A stretch of DNA of 13,732 bases from Zhenhengia stercoravium (lineage in GTDB: Bacteria; Bacillota; Clostridia; Lachnospirales; Cellulosilyticaceae), in NCBI GenBank assembly GCA_018883975.1, contig JAHLFD010000146.1, forward strand, positions 1 through 13,732. The letters run 5' to 3'. Positions 1-6,927 of this stretch are shown one piece after another (the first letter of the stretch is position 1; each line of letters begins with the position of its first letter). The notes beneath the pieces were generated by a model. It made no database searches, was not told where the DNA came from, and saw nothing but the letters and a program-made list of their open reading frames with translations. Made by a program: the position numbers and the translations under genes.

Positions 1-1287
1 AGCAATACTTATGCTATGTTCAATAATGCGGATATTAAATTCCCTACTATTCAAGATAGCAAAGGGGAGCCTGTTCAAATTACTCATGGTAACTTCATTG
101 ACTTATTAGAAGGTCATGACCGCAGAGTAAGAGAAGAGGCTTTTAAAGGCGTTTATAATACTTACTCAAGTTTCAAAAACACATTAGGCACTAACTTTGC
201 TGCTAATGTGACACAGTACAGCCTTTTTGCTAGACTTAGAAACTTCAAATCTCCTCTTCATGCAGCCTTAGATGCTAATAATATTCCTGTTGAAGTGTAC
301 AACAATTTGATTCATACAATGGGTGAACATATGAATCTTATGCATCGTTATATGGGTCTTCGCAAAGAAATCATGGGCGTAGATGAACTTCATATGTATG
401 ACCTATTTGTACCACTTGTAAGTGATTTTACAAAAGAAATTACTTATGATGAAGCATGTAGCATTGTACTTGAAGCCCTTAAACCACTTGGTGATGATTA
501 TATTGCTATTGTAAAAGAAGCTTTTGAAAACCGCTGGGTAGATAAGTATGAAAATGAAGGTAAACGCAGTGGCGCTTATTCATGGGGATGCTTCGACGCA
601 CCACATCCTTATGTACTTATGAACTATAGTAATAATGTTAACAATCTCTTTACTTTAGCACATGAGATGGGTCATGCAATGCATAGTTACCTTTCTTGTC
701 ACACTCAACCCTATCCATATGCAGACTACTGCATCTTTGTAGCTGAAGTTGCTTCTACTGTAAACGAAGCTCTCCTTATGCAATACCTTCTTAAAACAAC
801 AACAGATGAAGCATTCCGTAAATACCTTGTAAACTACTTTATGGAACAGTTCAGAACAACCATCTACCGCCAAACTATGTTTGCTGAATTTGAAAAAATG
901 GTTTATGACATGCATATGGAAGGTGTTACTTTAACAAGCCAAACTTTATCTGACACTTACTATGCCCTTGTTAAAAAATATCATGGTGATCATATGGTAG
1001 TAGATAGCGAAATTGCTATGGAATGGGCACGTATTCCTCACTTCTATACACCATTCTATGTTTACCAATATGCAACAGGCTACTCTGCAGCTATTGCTTT
1101 ATCTGAAAGCATCTTAAATGAAGGTGAAGAAGCTGTTAAACGTTACAAAAACTTCTTAAGCAGTGGTTCTTCTAAAGACCCTATCGACCTGCTAAAAGAT
1201 GCCGGTGTAGATATGAGCACACCAGCACCTATTGAATCAGCACTTAAAGTCTTTGAAAATCTTATTGAAGAAATGCGTAGTCTTTAA
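1..1287 (+). CDS. pepF: Oligoendopeptidase F-type M3 metallopeptidase, 5' end cut by window edge
   Basis: C-terminal 428 residues of a zinc metallopeptidase of family M3 (oligoendopeptidase F group), cytosolic enzymes that cleave short peptides. The reading frame is open to base 1, reading SNTYAMFNN, so the ATG at 16 is internal and not the start. Family members are about 600 residues, so roughly the first 170 are missing. The zinc motif HEMGH lies at 661-675, followed by AMHS. The third ligand is probably the Glu of FVAEVASTVNE, 24 residues after the second His. The substrate-binding stretch HFYTPFYVYQYATGYSAA near the C-terminus is typical of the family. The gene ends TAA at 1285-1287 and is convergent with the CorA-like gene, whose stop overlaps it by a few bases. 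A hairpin terminator follows at 1341-1382. The family call is firm; the exact subfamily is less so. Confidence 0.93.
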   Translation, partial: SNTYAMFNNADIKFPTIQDSKGEPVQITHGNFIDLLEGHDRRVREEAFKGVYNTYSSFKNTLGTNFAANVTQYSLFARLRNFKSPLHAALDANNIPVEVYNNLIHTMGEHMNLMHRYMGLRKEIMGVDELHMYDLFVPLVSDFTKEITYDEACSIVLEALKPLGDDYIAIVKEAFENRWVDKYENEGKRSGAYSWGCFDAPHPYVLMNYSNNVNNLFTLAHEMGHAMHSYLSCHTQPYPYADYCIFVAEVASTVNEALLMQYLLKTTTDEAFRKYLVNYFMEQFRTTIYRQTMFAEFEKMVYDMHMEGVTLTSQTLSDTYYALVKKYHGDHMVVDSEIAMEWARIPHFYTPFYVYQYATGYSAAIALSESILNEGEEAVKRYKNFLSSGSSKDPIDLLKDAGVDMSTPAPIESALKVFENLIEEMRSL

Positions 1288-2768
1288 CCAATACCACATC
1301 CCCATCTTATAAGAATATAGAAGCTTATAATAAATAAGCCAAGCAGAATGTTCCGTGTTACCATGGACTTTCTGCTTTTTTTAGTCCAAAAACTATATAT
1401 AAGTAGTACAGCTAATACAGGTAACATGACATAACCATTAAACCAAAGCATAATCTCAATATGCTGCCACCAATCCATAAAATGCTCTTCTAGAATATTC
1501 ATTCCAAAAAAGCCTGTTACAAAAGTGGGAATAACAAGCGCTGTACCTATAATGGTCAAGAAATCCATTTTCCCTTTAGATTGTGCCTTATCAATTAAAG
1601 TAGCATATTCATGAATTTCCTGCATTTCAAAATCCAGTTCTTTCACGCCTCTTTCAATACTTAACTGTTTTAAAAGTTCATTATAGATATAGCTTCCTTG
1701 TACATCTACTGTTACCTCATTAAAGCGCATTTGACTGATAAACTGAATATAAATTTCATATAAATTCCCTATAGCAGATACCAATTCATTTTTAGGTAAA
1801 TCTGCTATAAAAGCAATCTGATTACCAAAATGAAGCAATGAAGCTTTCTGCATAAGGGCTAAAATCACAAGCTGATTATAAAGCTTACTTTCTTTATTAG
1901 AATCCATAATACAAACTAAAGAAAATCTACTAATCCCATAAACGACTTTAGGTAAATCTAAATAAGTTGCACCTTCTAGTAGCTTTTCTTTTTTACTAAA
2001 TAAAATAAAGCTATTTAAAAAGCGTTTAGAAACTGCCTTATTTTTAACATCTCTAAGAAAACTAGGATTTTGATACATACATAAAGCAAACATACGATTG
2101 CCAAATAAGGGCTCTACAAAAAGCTTACCTTTTTCTAGAAGCTTATAGTCAAAGATAAAACTTGGCCCTAATACTTTCCTAATCATGTCACAAATACACA
2201 TAGGTGCTTGCTTATAGTCTTTTTCGAACTTTTCTACTATCTCTTCATGCGCATTAAAATGAATAATGACCTCTTTAGGAAATAAGTCTTTATGCGCATT
2301 TTCAAGGGGAAGCTTATAAGGATAGACGCTCTTACTTAAGCTATTAATAGCTATAATATCTTCTGGATTACGATATTCTTTATTAAGACATTTAAAGCTT
2401 AAAAGTCCTATGCCATTTTTATATAGCCTAAGCTCCATGTTTCTCAGTACTGTCTTATATGTCTTTTCTCCTACTTTAATCTGAATAAAGCTTTCTTTCT
2501 CTATTCCCTGTTTTTCATAGTTATAAACCATACTCTTGCCTTCTACATCATAAAGCATCTGAAAGGCTGGCTTATAAAAGTATACATATTCATTATAACT
2601 TTCATCTGTTAAAGCTTTAAATACTCTATCCTTCCATCCTTCTAAGGGAATTCTGTCCTTTGTTTTTTTATGTTTATGTCCTTTAAGTACCTGTCTTCCA
2701 CTAATATTTTTAAGTTCCCATGAAAAAGGAAGATAAAATACGTGGGTACTTATAATACCATCTTGCAT
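1284..2768 (-). CDS. CorA-like divalent cation transporter with an extra C-terminal TM segment
   Basis: A 494-residue membrane protein resembling the CorA Mg2+/metal ion transporter family. These proteins form pentameric channels with a large cytoplasmic N-terminal domain and two C-terminal helices. The signature GMN is present at residues 422-424 (context VTGFFGMN), at the end of TM1 (about 401-421). TM2 is about 440-460, followed by the basic stretch KKSRK that normally ends CorA proteins. Here the chain continues into a third hydrophobic segment, about 473-489. The N-terminal ~390 residues are soluble and not recognisable by eye beyond a long charged region ahead of TM1. The ATG at 2768 is the first start after an in-frame stop; upstream GGGATG is only a weak ribosome binding site. 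The gene stands alone, separated from the PLC-like gene by a terminator. The ion is unknown: Mg2+, Co2+ and Zn2+ are all possible. Confidence 0.82.
   Translation of the reverse strand: MQDGIISTHVFYLPFSWELKNISGRQVLKGHKHKKTKDRIPLEGWKDRVFKALTDESYNEYVYFYKPAFQMLYDVEGKSMVYNYEKQGIEKESFIQIKVGEKTYKTVLRNMELRLYKNGIGLLSFKCLNKEYRNPEDIIAINSLSKSVYPYKLPLENAHKDLFPKEVIIHFNAHEEIVEKFEKDYKQAPMCICDMIRKVLGPSFIFDYKLLEKGKLFVEPLFGNRMFALCMYQNPSFLRDVKNKAVSKRFLNSFILFSKKEKLLEGATYLDLPKVVYGISRFSLVCIMDSNKESKLYNQLVILALMQKASLLHFGNQIAFIADLPKNELVSAIGNLYEIYIQFISQMRFNEVTVDVQGSYIYNELLKQLSIERGVKELDFEMQEIHEYATLIDKAQSKGKMDFLTIIGTALVIPTFVTGFFGMNILEEHFMDWWQHIEIMLWFNGYVMLPVLAVLLIYSFWTKKSRKSMVTRNILLGLFIISFYILIRWGCGIG
1341..1382 (+). terminator. 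Rho-independent terminator of the peptidase gene, inside the opposing CorA-like CDS
   Basis: An 8 bp perfect stem, AAGCAGAA (1341-1348) with TTCTGCTT (1370-1377), is extended inward by a few pairs after one mismatch. A run of seven T follows on the plus strand (1376-1382). It begins 54 bp past the pepF stop. Read on the minus strand there is no comparable T-run after the stem, so it should terminate pepF transcripts only. It lies wholly within the last ~50 codons of the convergent gene. Confidence 0.75.
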
Positions 2769-2799
2769 ACATGATTCATCCCATCATTTACCTTTTATT

Positions 2800-2829
2800 A
2801 GTTTAACTTATCTGCTAAGTTTATGTAAA
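2800..2829 (-). promoter_or_regulatory. Candidate promoter for the CorA-like gene
   Basis: On the minus strand TTTACA (2824-2829, five of six to the sigma-A -35) is followed after 18 bases by TAAACT (2800-2805, four of six to the -10). It sits about 30 bases ahead of the ATG and directly after the T-run of the upstream terminator. The position is sensible, but the match is modest in an AT-rich gap. Confidence 0.3.
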
Positions 2830-2835
2830 AAGAGC

Positions 2836-2880
2836 ATAAAAAATACCCTGACTAGTTATATAAACTACTCAGGGTATTTA
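2836..2880 (-). terminator. Strong rho-independent terminator after the PLC-like gene
   Basis: An 11 bp perfect stem (AAATACCCTGA at 2841-2851 with 2869-2879) continues after a single C/C mismatch into 5 more pairs (TAGTT 2853-2857 with AACTA 2863-2867), closing a 5-base loop. On the minus strand the stem is followed by a run of six T (2838-2843, partly within the stem base). It starts 3 bases after the stop of the PLC-like gene. No T-run follows on the plus strand. Confidence 0.88.
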
Positions 2881-2882
2881 GA

Positions 2883-3479
2883 TTAAGCATATTTAGCTGC
2901 TACGTCTTCAATAAAGGTTGGGTAAAGCACGAAAGCAATTTCTAACATCCATACAGCACTATTAAGCACTGCCTTGTTTACATCTAATTCCATGCGTTCA
3001 TGCATGGTATGGCAATTTGCTATTTCCGCTTTATAACTTTCATTTTCCATATAGATATAAGCATCTATTCCTTTTTTTCTAAGCTCATTCCATTTTTTAA
3101 AGATAAGACTAATATCAAAATGCTGAGTAAGGTCTCTAATATGACGATGCATATAAACCTCATACTTACGATGCTGTCTTAAAGATAACTCGCGAAAGTT
3201 ATGTGCATAGCAGAAGGTATCACTAATGTAATGACTCATAATGCCTGCCGCATAAGATATAAGCCAAATAGTATAACGTCTCTTATGCACAAATTCTGTA
3301 AAAGACGCCCATTCTTTTGCTGCAATTTTTATATTATGTGCTTTGAATCTTCTATGTGGTGCTAGGTCAGGCATTCCTGCCCCTAAACTGATTGCTTTTT
3401 CATTAAAAGTTATAGGAAGATACGCCTTAACAAGTTCATACACTGTATGAGCTATAACTTGATGTGTCTTAACTTTCAA
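2883..3479 (-). CDS. Zinc-dependent phospholipase C-like protein, no signal peptide, TTG start
   Basis: A 198-residue protein of the zinc-dependent phospholipase C / S1-P1 nuclease fold. The core HYISDTFCYAH gives H83, D87 and H93, the same H-x3-D-x5-H spacing as H126/D130/H136 of Clostridium perfringens alpha-toxin. H103 and E107 match the next pair (H148/E152), and H6, D38 and H48 are plausible counterparts of H11, D56 and H68. The ligand at the toxin's processed N-terminus (Trp1) has no equivalent because there is no signal peptide, so the protein is probably cytoplasmic. Whether it cleaves phospholipids is unknown. An in-frame TAA lies directly upstream, the first codon is TTG, and AGAGG sits 8 bases before it; the next Met is residue 36, so TTG is the start. 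It follows the walJ-like gene by 36 bp and is probably co-transcribed with it. Confidence 0.8.
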   Translation of the reverse strand: MKVKTHQVIAHTVYELVKAYLPITFNEKAISLGAGMPDLAPHRRFKAHNIKIAAKEWASFTEFVHKRRYTIWLISYAAGIMSHYISDTFCYAHNFRELSLRQHRKYEVYMHRHIRDLTQHFDISLIFKKWNELRKKGIDAYIYMENESYKAEIANCHTMHERMELDVNKAVLNSAVWMLEIAFVLYPTFIEDVAAKYA

Positions 3480-3487
3480 TTACCTAA

Positions 3488-3492
3488 CCTCT
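3488..3492 (-). promoter_or_regulatory. Ribosome binding site that fixes the TTG start of the PLC-like gene
   Basis: AGAGG on the minus strand, 8 bases before the TTG at 3477-3479. With the in-frame stop immediately upstream of TTG, this is the only start that keeps the conserved H6. Confidence 0.65.
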
Positions 3493-3500
3493 TTTCCTTT

Positions 3501-3529
3501 GTTATAATATGCTCTTTAAACTCTATGAA
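3501..3529 (-). promoter_or_regulatory. Possible internal promoter ahead of the PLC-like gene
   Basis: On the minus strand TTCATA (3524-3529, four of six to TTGACA) precedes TATAAC (3501-3506, five of six to TATAAT) with a 17-base spacer. It overlaps the last codons of the walJ-like gene. It may only reflect AT-rich sequence. Confidence 0.25.
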
Positions 3530-4316
3530 TAGGTGTAAGATTATAGCGATTAGCAACAGTAACCTGTAAATCTTTTCCTATTTCTATCTGTTTCTCTAGT
3601 AGGGCATTTTTAGCACTTAGATACGCTAAATCTGGAAGATTGTTCTCGTTGCTAAGATGCCCAAGTATTGCCCATTTTAAGTTTGGATGATAAATATGAG
3701 CCAGTACTTTTGCTGCAAGCTCATTATTTAAGTGCCCGTAGTCACCTAATATACGTTGTTTAAGTGGAAAAGGATAACTTCCTACTTCTACCATATTCAC
3801 ATCATGATTAAACTCAAGTAGTATACCATCTGCATTATAAAAGCGTTCTACTATTTTCCTATCCACTTTTCCCATATCTGTTGCAAGAACCATTTTTTTG
3901 CCCATATATTCAAACACATAGCCTACAGGATCTACAGAGTCATGATAAATGCTATAAGGTGTTACCATTAATTCTCCAAAGTAAATGGGCTCATCTTTTG
4001 AAATAATTCTTTGATTATGTTCTTTGACTTTACCAAGCGTTTGGGCACTTTCCATACGCTCCCAAGTAGGTTTTGTTGCATAAATAGGCAGGTCATATTT
4101 ACGACTTATAATACCTACACCTTTAATATGATCACTATGTTCATGTGTAATGAGAATACCTTTTAGTGTAGTAGGATCTATATCAATTTCGGTAAGTCCT
4201 TCTGTTACACGTTTCCCACTTACGCCAACATCTATCAGTAATCTTTGTTCATCAGCATGTAGATATGTACAGTTTCCACTACTCCCACTTGCAATGGGAC
4301 ATAAATAAAATTCCAT
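3516..4316 (-). CDS. walJ: WalJ/YycJ-type metallo-beta-lactamase-fold hydrolase
   Basis: A 266-residue cytoplasmic protein, the usual length of the YycJ/WalJ (VicX) family. The N-terminal PIASGSSGNCTYL and the metal motif HEHSDH at residues 58-63 are diagnostic. Further likely metal ligands are H125 (YHDS), D147 (ATDMG) and H220 (LGHLSNENN), with the family's EFNHD at 168-172. In Bacillus and relatives the gene ends the walRKHIJ cell-wall regulation operon and has been linked to DNA mismatch-repair-like functions as a nuclease; the exact substrate is not settled. Here it is not beside a two-component system but is followed by the PLC-like gene. A strong GGAGG sits 8 bases ahead of the ATG. 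The 146 bp upstream holds the spoVR terminator and AT-rich sequence with no clear promoter (TATGAT at 4366-4371 has no good -35). Confidence 0.92.
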   Translation of the reverse strand: MEFYLCPIASGSSGNCTYLHADEQRLLIDVGVSGKRVTEGLTEIDIDPTTLKGILITHEHSDHIKGVGIISRKYDLPIYATKPTWERMESAQTLGKVKEHNQRIISKDEPIYFGELMVTPYSIYHDSVDPVGYVFEYMGKKMVLATDMGKVDRKIVERFYNADGILLEFNHDVNMVEVGSYPFPLKQRILGDYGHLNNELAAKVLAHIYHPNLKWAILGHLSNENNLPDLAYLSAKNALLEKQIEIGKDLQVTVANRYNLTPIHRV

Positions 4317-4415
4317 TTCAGTCCTCCGTTTTAGTCACGCTTATTTTGTTATATATATGTAGTTTATCATATTCACCCCTATTCGTATACGTTTAGCTCA
4401 CTCAAAAAATATAGG

Positions 4416-4455
4416 GCAAAAAACTGGATAAGCCTTGACTCATCCAGTTTTTTGC
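4416..4455 (-). terminator. Terminator of the prkA-yhbH-spoVR unit
   Basis: A perfect 14 bp inverted repeat (GCAAAAAACTGGAT at 4416-4429 with 4442-4455) encloses a 12-base loop. The base of the stem supplies a run of six T on either strand. It begins 7 bases past the spoVR stop. The symmetry would let it also stop transcription from the other side, but no plus-strand gene enters here. Confidence 0.88.
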
Positions 4456-4462
4456 TTCTTTA

Positions 4463-5743
4463 TTAATTATTTTCAATAAGTACTTTTTTATCCTCACTGC
4501 AAATCACTTTACGCTCAAATCCTGTAAGATATGTCTTTAGAATGACTTTACCACCCCAAAGAGCTTGAATATACTTAAGTGTCTCCGTAGCATAAGAAAG
4601 CTGAAGTTCACGCCCATCATAAATATGTTTGAGAATGAGTGTATGATCACTGCGCTGCATATCTTCTACAATAATATTAGGAATGCCGCCTACTCCTACA
4701 TTATTAGCAAGTGTATTACGTACCTGCCTCCAGCCGTCTTCATTAGATACCTCTGTAATCACATAATAGCGCTCTTCTTCTTCAAATTCAAAAAGGTTAG
4801 CTGTATTAGCAATGTCGTAAGTTAAATAATTACGAATAAAAGAAGCATCTCTTTCCACACTTCTAATACGTGCAAGTTCCTTAAAACTATGGTCATACTT
4901 TTCATAAAGGTCTTCCCAAATTTTAAAGCCTATAAAATAAGGATTAAGTCTACCAGGCACACTACAAATAACATTATTATGATGCTTCAAAAATTCAATT
5001 TGCATACCGGAAGAGAGTCCTAGTTCATTAACAATATGATAGTGCCAAAAACTTGCCCATCCCTCATTCATAATTTTAGTTTCAATTTGTGGGGTGAAGT
5101 ATCTACTTTCCTCCATAACAATCAATAAGATGTCTTTTTGCCACTCATTAAGCTCCCCTTCTCGCCATAAGAATTCTAATAGGTTCTCATAGGGATATTC
5201 TATTTTCTCTTCAAAATTAGTAGTCAGCTGGCAAAAGGCACCACAATGATATTTAATAGAGTGTGCGGCATCCAATATACGTTCCACTTCTTCATAACCT
5301 ATGCTAGGATCTTGAATATATTCTCTGATACGATTGGCATGGTTTTTAAACATGTCAATGGTTAAATTAGCCCTTGTATATTGTTTGAAAAGACGGTTAT
5401 TCTTAAAAAAGTCATTATGCCCATACACATGAGCCATAGTCAGTATTTGTAACACTAAACTATTGTCTTTCATTAAGTAAGCAATACAAGGATCTGAATT
5501 AATAACCATCTCATAAGGGAGCCCTGTCAAATTATACTGATAAAGTGTCTTAATGCGCTCATAGTTCTTTCCATAACTCCAGTGTGGATAATGAGAGGGC
5601 ATTCCTACATAAGCTTCATAGCAAATCATATCTTCAAAACTAATAACTTCGAACTCCTGCTCATAATAGTCAAGGCCTATTCTTTGAGCAATTTCTTCTA
5701 TCTGTGCATTATAGGCCACTAACTCATTCAAAGAATAGTTCAT
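4463..5743 (-). CDS. spoVR: SpoVR family protein
   Basis: A 426-residue member of the SpoVR family. In Bacillus subtilis it is a mother-cell protein needed for normal spore cortex formation; its biochemical activity is unknown. The N-terminal half aligns well by eye with family landmarks: the GLDYYEQEFEVISFEDMICYEAY block, GMPSHYPHWSYGK, YEMVINSDPC and MAHVYGHNDFFKNN. NEGWASFWHYHI lies mid-protein, and FIGFKIWEDL further on. It is somewhat shorter than the ~470 residues of the Bacillus protein, with the difference towards the C-terminus. The start ATG overlaps the yhbH stop as TAATG, with GGGGGTG just upstream, so the two are translationally coupled. It is the last gene of the prkA-yhbH-spoVR unit and is followed by a strong terminator. 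Confidence 0.95.
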   Translation of the reverse strand: MNYSLNELVAYNAQIEEIAQRIGLDYYEQEFEVISFEDMICYEAYVGMPSHYPHWSYGKNYERIKTLYQYNLTGLPYEMVINSDPCIAYLMKDNSLVLQILTMAHVYGHNDFFKNNRLFKQYTRANLTIDMFKNHANRIREYIQDPSIGYEEVERILDAAHSIKYHCGAFCQLTTNFEEKIEYPYENLLEFLWREGELNEWQKDILLIVMEESRYFTPQIETKIMNEGWASFWHYHIVNELGLSSGMQIEFLKHHNNVICSVPGRLNPYFIGFKIWEDLYEKYDHSFKELARIRSVERDASFIRNYLTYDIANTANLFEFEEEERYYVITEVSNEDGWRQVRNTLANNVGVGGIPNIIVEDMQRSDHTLILKHIYDGRELQLSYATETLKYIQALWGGKVILKTYLTGFERKVICSEDKKVLIENN

Positions 5744-6918
5744 TACACACCCCCATCTTCACTTGTTCGCTTCTCGATTTTCAACATATCAATAAAGGCT
5801 TTCCATACATCTTCCTTCTTAAAGATTTTAACAGCTGAAAAATTAGGTTTCTTTACTTCTTCCATGTACTTATTCATAATAGTACTCGTATAAGTACTAA
5901 TTTTAATTTCCCCATACCCAAAGAGGTTGCATACATCACAGAGCTCATTAGCTAACGCTACTGCCTGTTCATTATCTTCTCCCCAGTTATCTCCGTCACT
6001 ACAATGGAAGGCATAAATATTCCAGCTATCTGGAGGGTATTTTTCTGAAATAACCTCTAGTGCTTTTTGATAGCCACTACTAATGTACGTTCCTCCACTT
6101 TCTCCACGGTGGAAAAAGTCGTCTTCTGTTACTTCCTTAGCTGTAGTGGTATGTGCAATAAAGACAATCTCTACATTAATATATTTAACTTTTAAGAATT
6201 GATAAAGAAGGAAATAAAAACTTCTTGCTAGGTACTTCTTGGTATGTCCCATAGAGCCAGAAGTATCCATGATACAGATAACAACAGCATTAGAATCCCT
6301 TTGCATCTTAATCTTTCTTCTAAAATATTTCAGATCATCTTCATGAAAAGGTATTCTCTCATTAGTGACCTCAAGACCAAGCTCATGTGCTGCACGTTGC
6401 AGGCACTTTTCCCTCTTGATTTTAGCCATCATAGTATGTTTTTTAGAGAGGCGGGGAGGAATACCCTTTTGCTGAATACCCCATTTTTTACTACTCGCCT
6501 CTGATTCTATTTCTTTAAATTTCTTTTGCTCGAGATAGGGTAAATCAAGATCTTCAAACAAATAATGAATGGCCTCATCTATGGTAATTTCTGTTTCATA
6601 GATGTCTTCACCTTCTGCATTGCCTGCCCCTTGATTCTGACTACTTTCATCTCCTTTAGCTACACGTTTGCCTTTTTCTTCCTTTCCTGTTCCGGCTCCA
6701 ATATTTTGCTGATTCTTACCATATCTAAAATAGTATTCTTTAACCCCTTTAATGGGAATTTTAATCTTCTTATTTTTAGTCTGACCGATAATACTTTCTT
6801 CAGAAATAATGCTGCCTATATTTTCTTTAATACTTTTTTCTACCAATTCTTTATGTCTGCGTCTATCTTCTACACTCCTATCTCTGCTATTCGGTTGAAA
6901 CTCTTTAAAAATAGCCAT
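5743..6918 (-). CDS. yhbH: YhbH/YeaH-type DUF444 protein with VWA-like domain
   Basis: A 391-residue protein of the DUF444/UPF0229 family (YhbH of Bacillus, YeaH of E. coli), partner of the PrkA kinase in sporulation and stress responses. The N-terminal part holds DRSVEDRRRHKELVEKSIKENIG and SIIGQTKNKKIKIPIKG, both family landmarks. A low-complexity Gly/Glu/Lys linker (about 73-105) follows. The VWA-like MIDAS motif DTSGSMG is at 218-224, then SGGTYISSGYQKAL and HCSDGDNWGED. Three starts are possible: GTG (6927), ATG (6924) and ATG (6918). I chose 6918 because AGGTG lies 6 bases ahead and the protein then begins MAIFKEF, which I recall as the usual family N-terminus. GGAAAG lies 8 bases before the ATG at 6924, so that start cannot be excluded. 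The gap to prkA is 9 bases. Confidence 0.93.
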   Translation of the reverse strand: MAIFKEFQPNSRDRSVEDRRRHKELVEKSIKENIGSIISEESIIGQTKNKKIKIPIKGVKEYYFRYGKNQQNIGAGTGKEEKGKRVAKGDESSQNQGAGNAEGEDIYETEITIDEAIHYLFEDLDLPYLEQKKFKEIESEASSKKWGIQQKGIPPRLSKKHTMMAKIKREKCLQRAAHELGLEVTNERIPFHEDDLKYFRRKIKMQRDSNAVVICIMDTSGSMGHTKKYLARSFYFLLYQFLKVKYINVEIVFIAHTTTAKEVTEDDFFHRGESGGTYISSGYQKALEVISEKYPPDSWNIYAFHCSDGDNWGEDNEQAVALANELCDVCNLFGYGEIKISTYTSTIMNKYMEEVKKPNFSAVKIFKKEDVWKAFIDMLKIEKRTSEDGGV

Positions 6919-6927
6919 GTGCATCAC

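Noticed and set aside
655..915. An 86-codon minus-strand frame inside pepF, covering the HEMGH region
   Set aside because: The sense strand encodes the conserved zinc site; the Cys/Phe-rich antisense product is not credible.
2776..2787. A minus-strand mini-ORF (ATG ATG GGA TGA) just ahead of the CorA-like start, behind AAAAGG
   Set aside because: It could be a leader controlling the weakly initiated gene, but four codons arise easily by chance and nothing else, such as an attenuator or riboswitch-like fold, supports it.
4317..4410. Looked for a riboswitch or T-box in the AT-rich leader of the walJ-like gene
   Set aside because: The stretch is under 100 bases, has no conserved riboswitch core that I can see, and no terminator/antiterminator pair other than the spoVR terminator.
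4565..4825. An 86-codon plus-strand frame inside spoVR
   Set aside because: It is the reverse complement of conserved SpoVR codons, with no recognisable protein features.
6244..6504. An 86-codon plus-strand frame inside yhbH
   Set aside because: It lies opposite the VWA-like domain coding region and shows no family signal; it is a by-product of codon bias.
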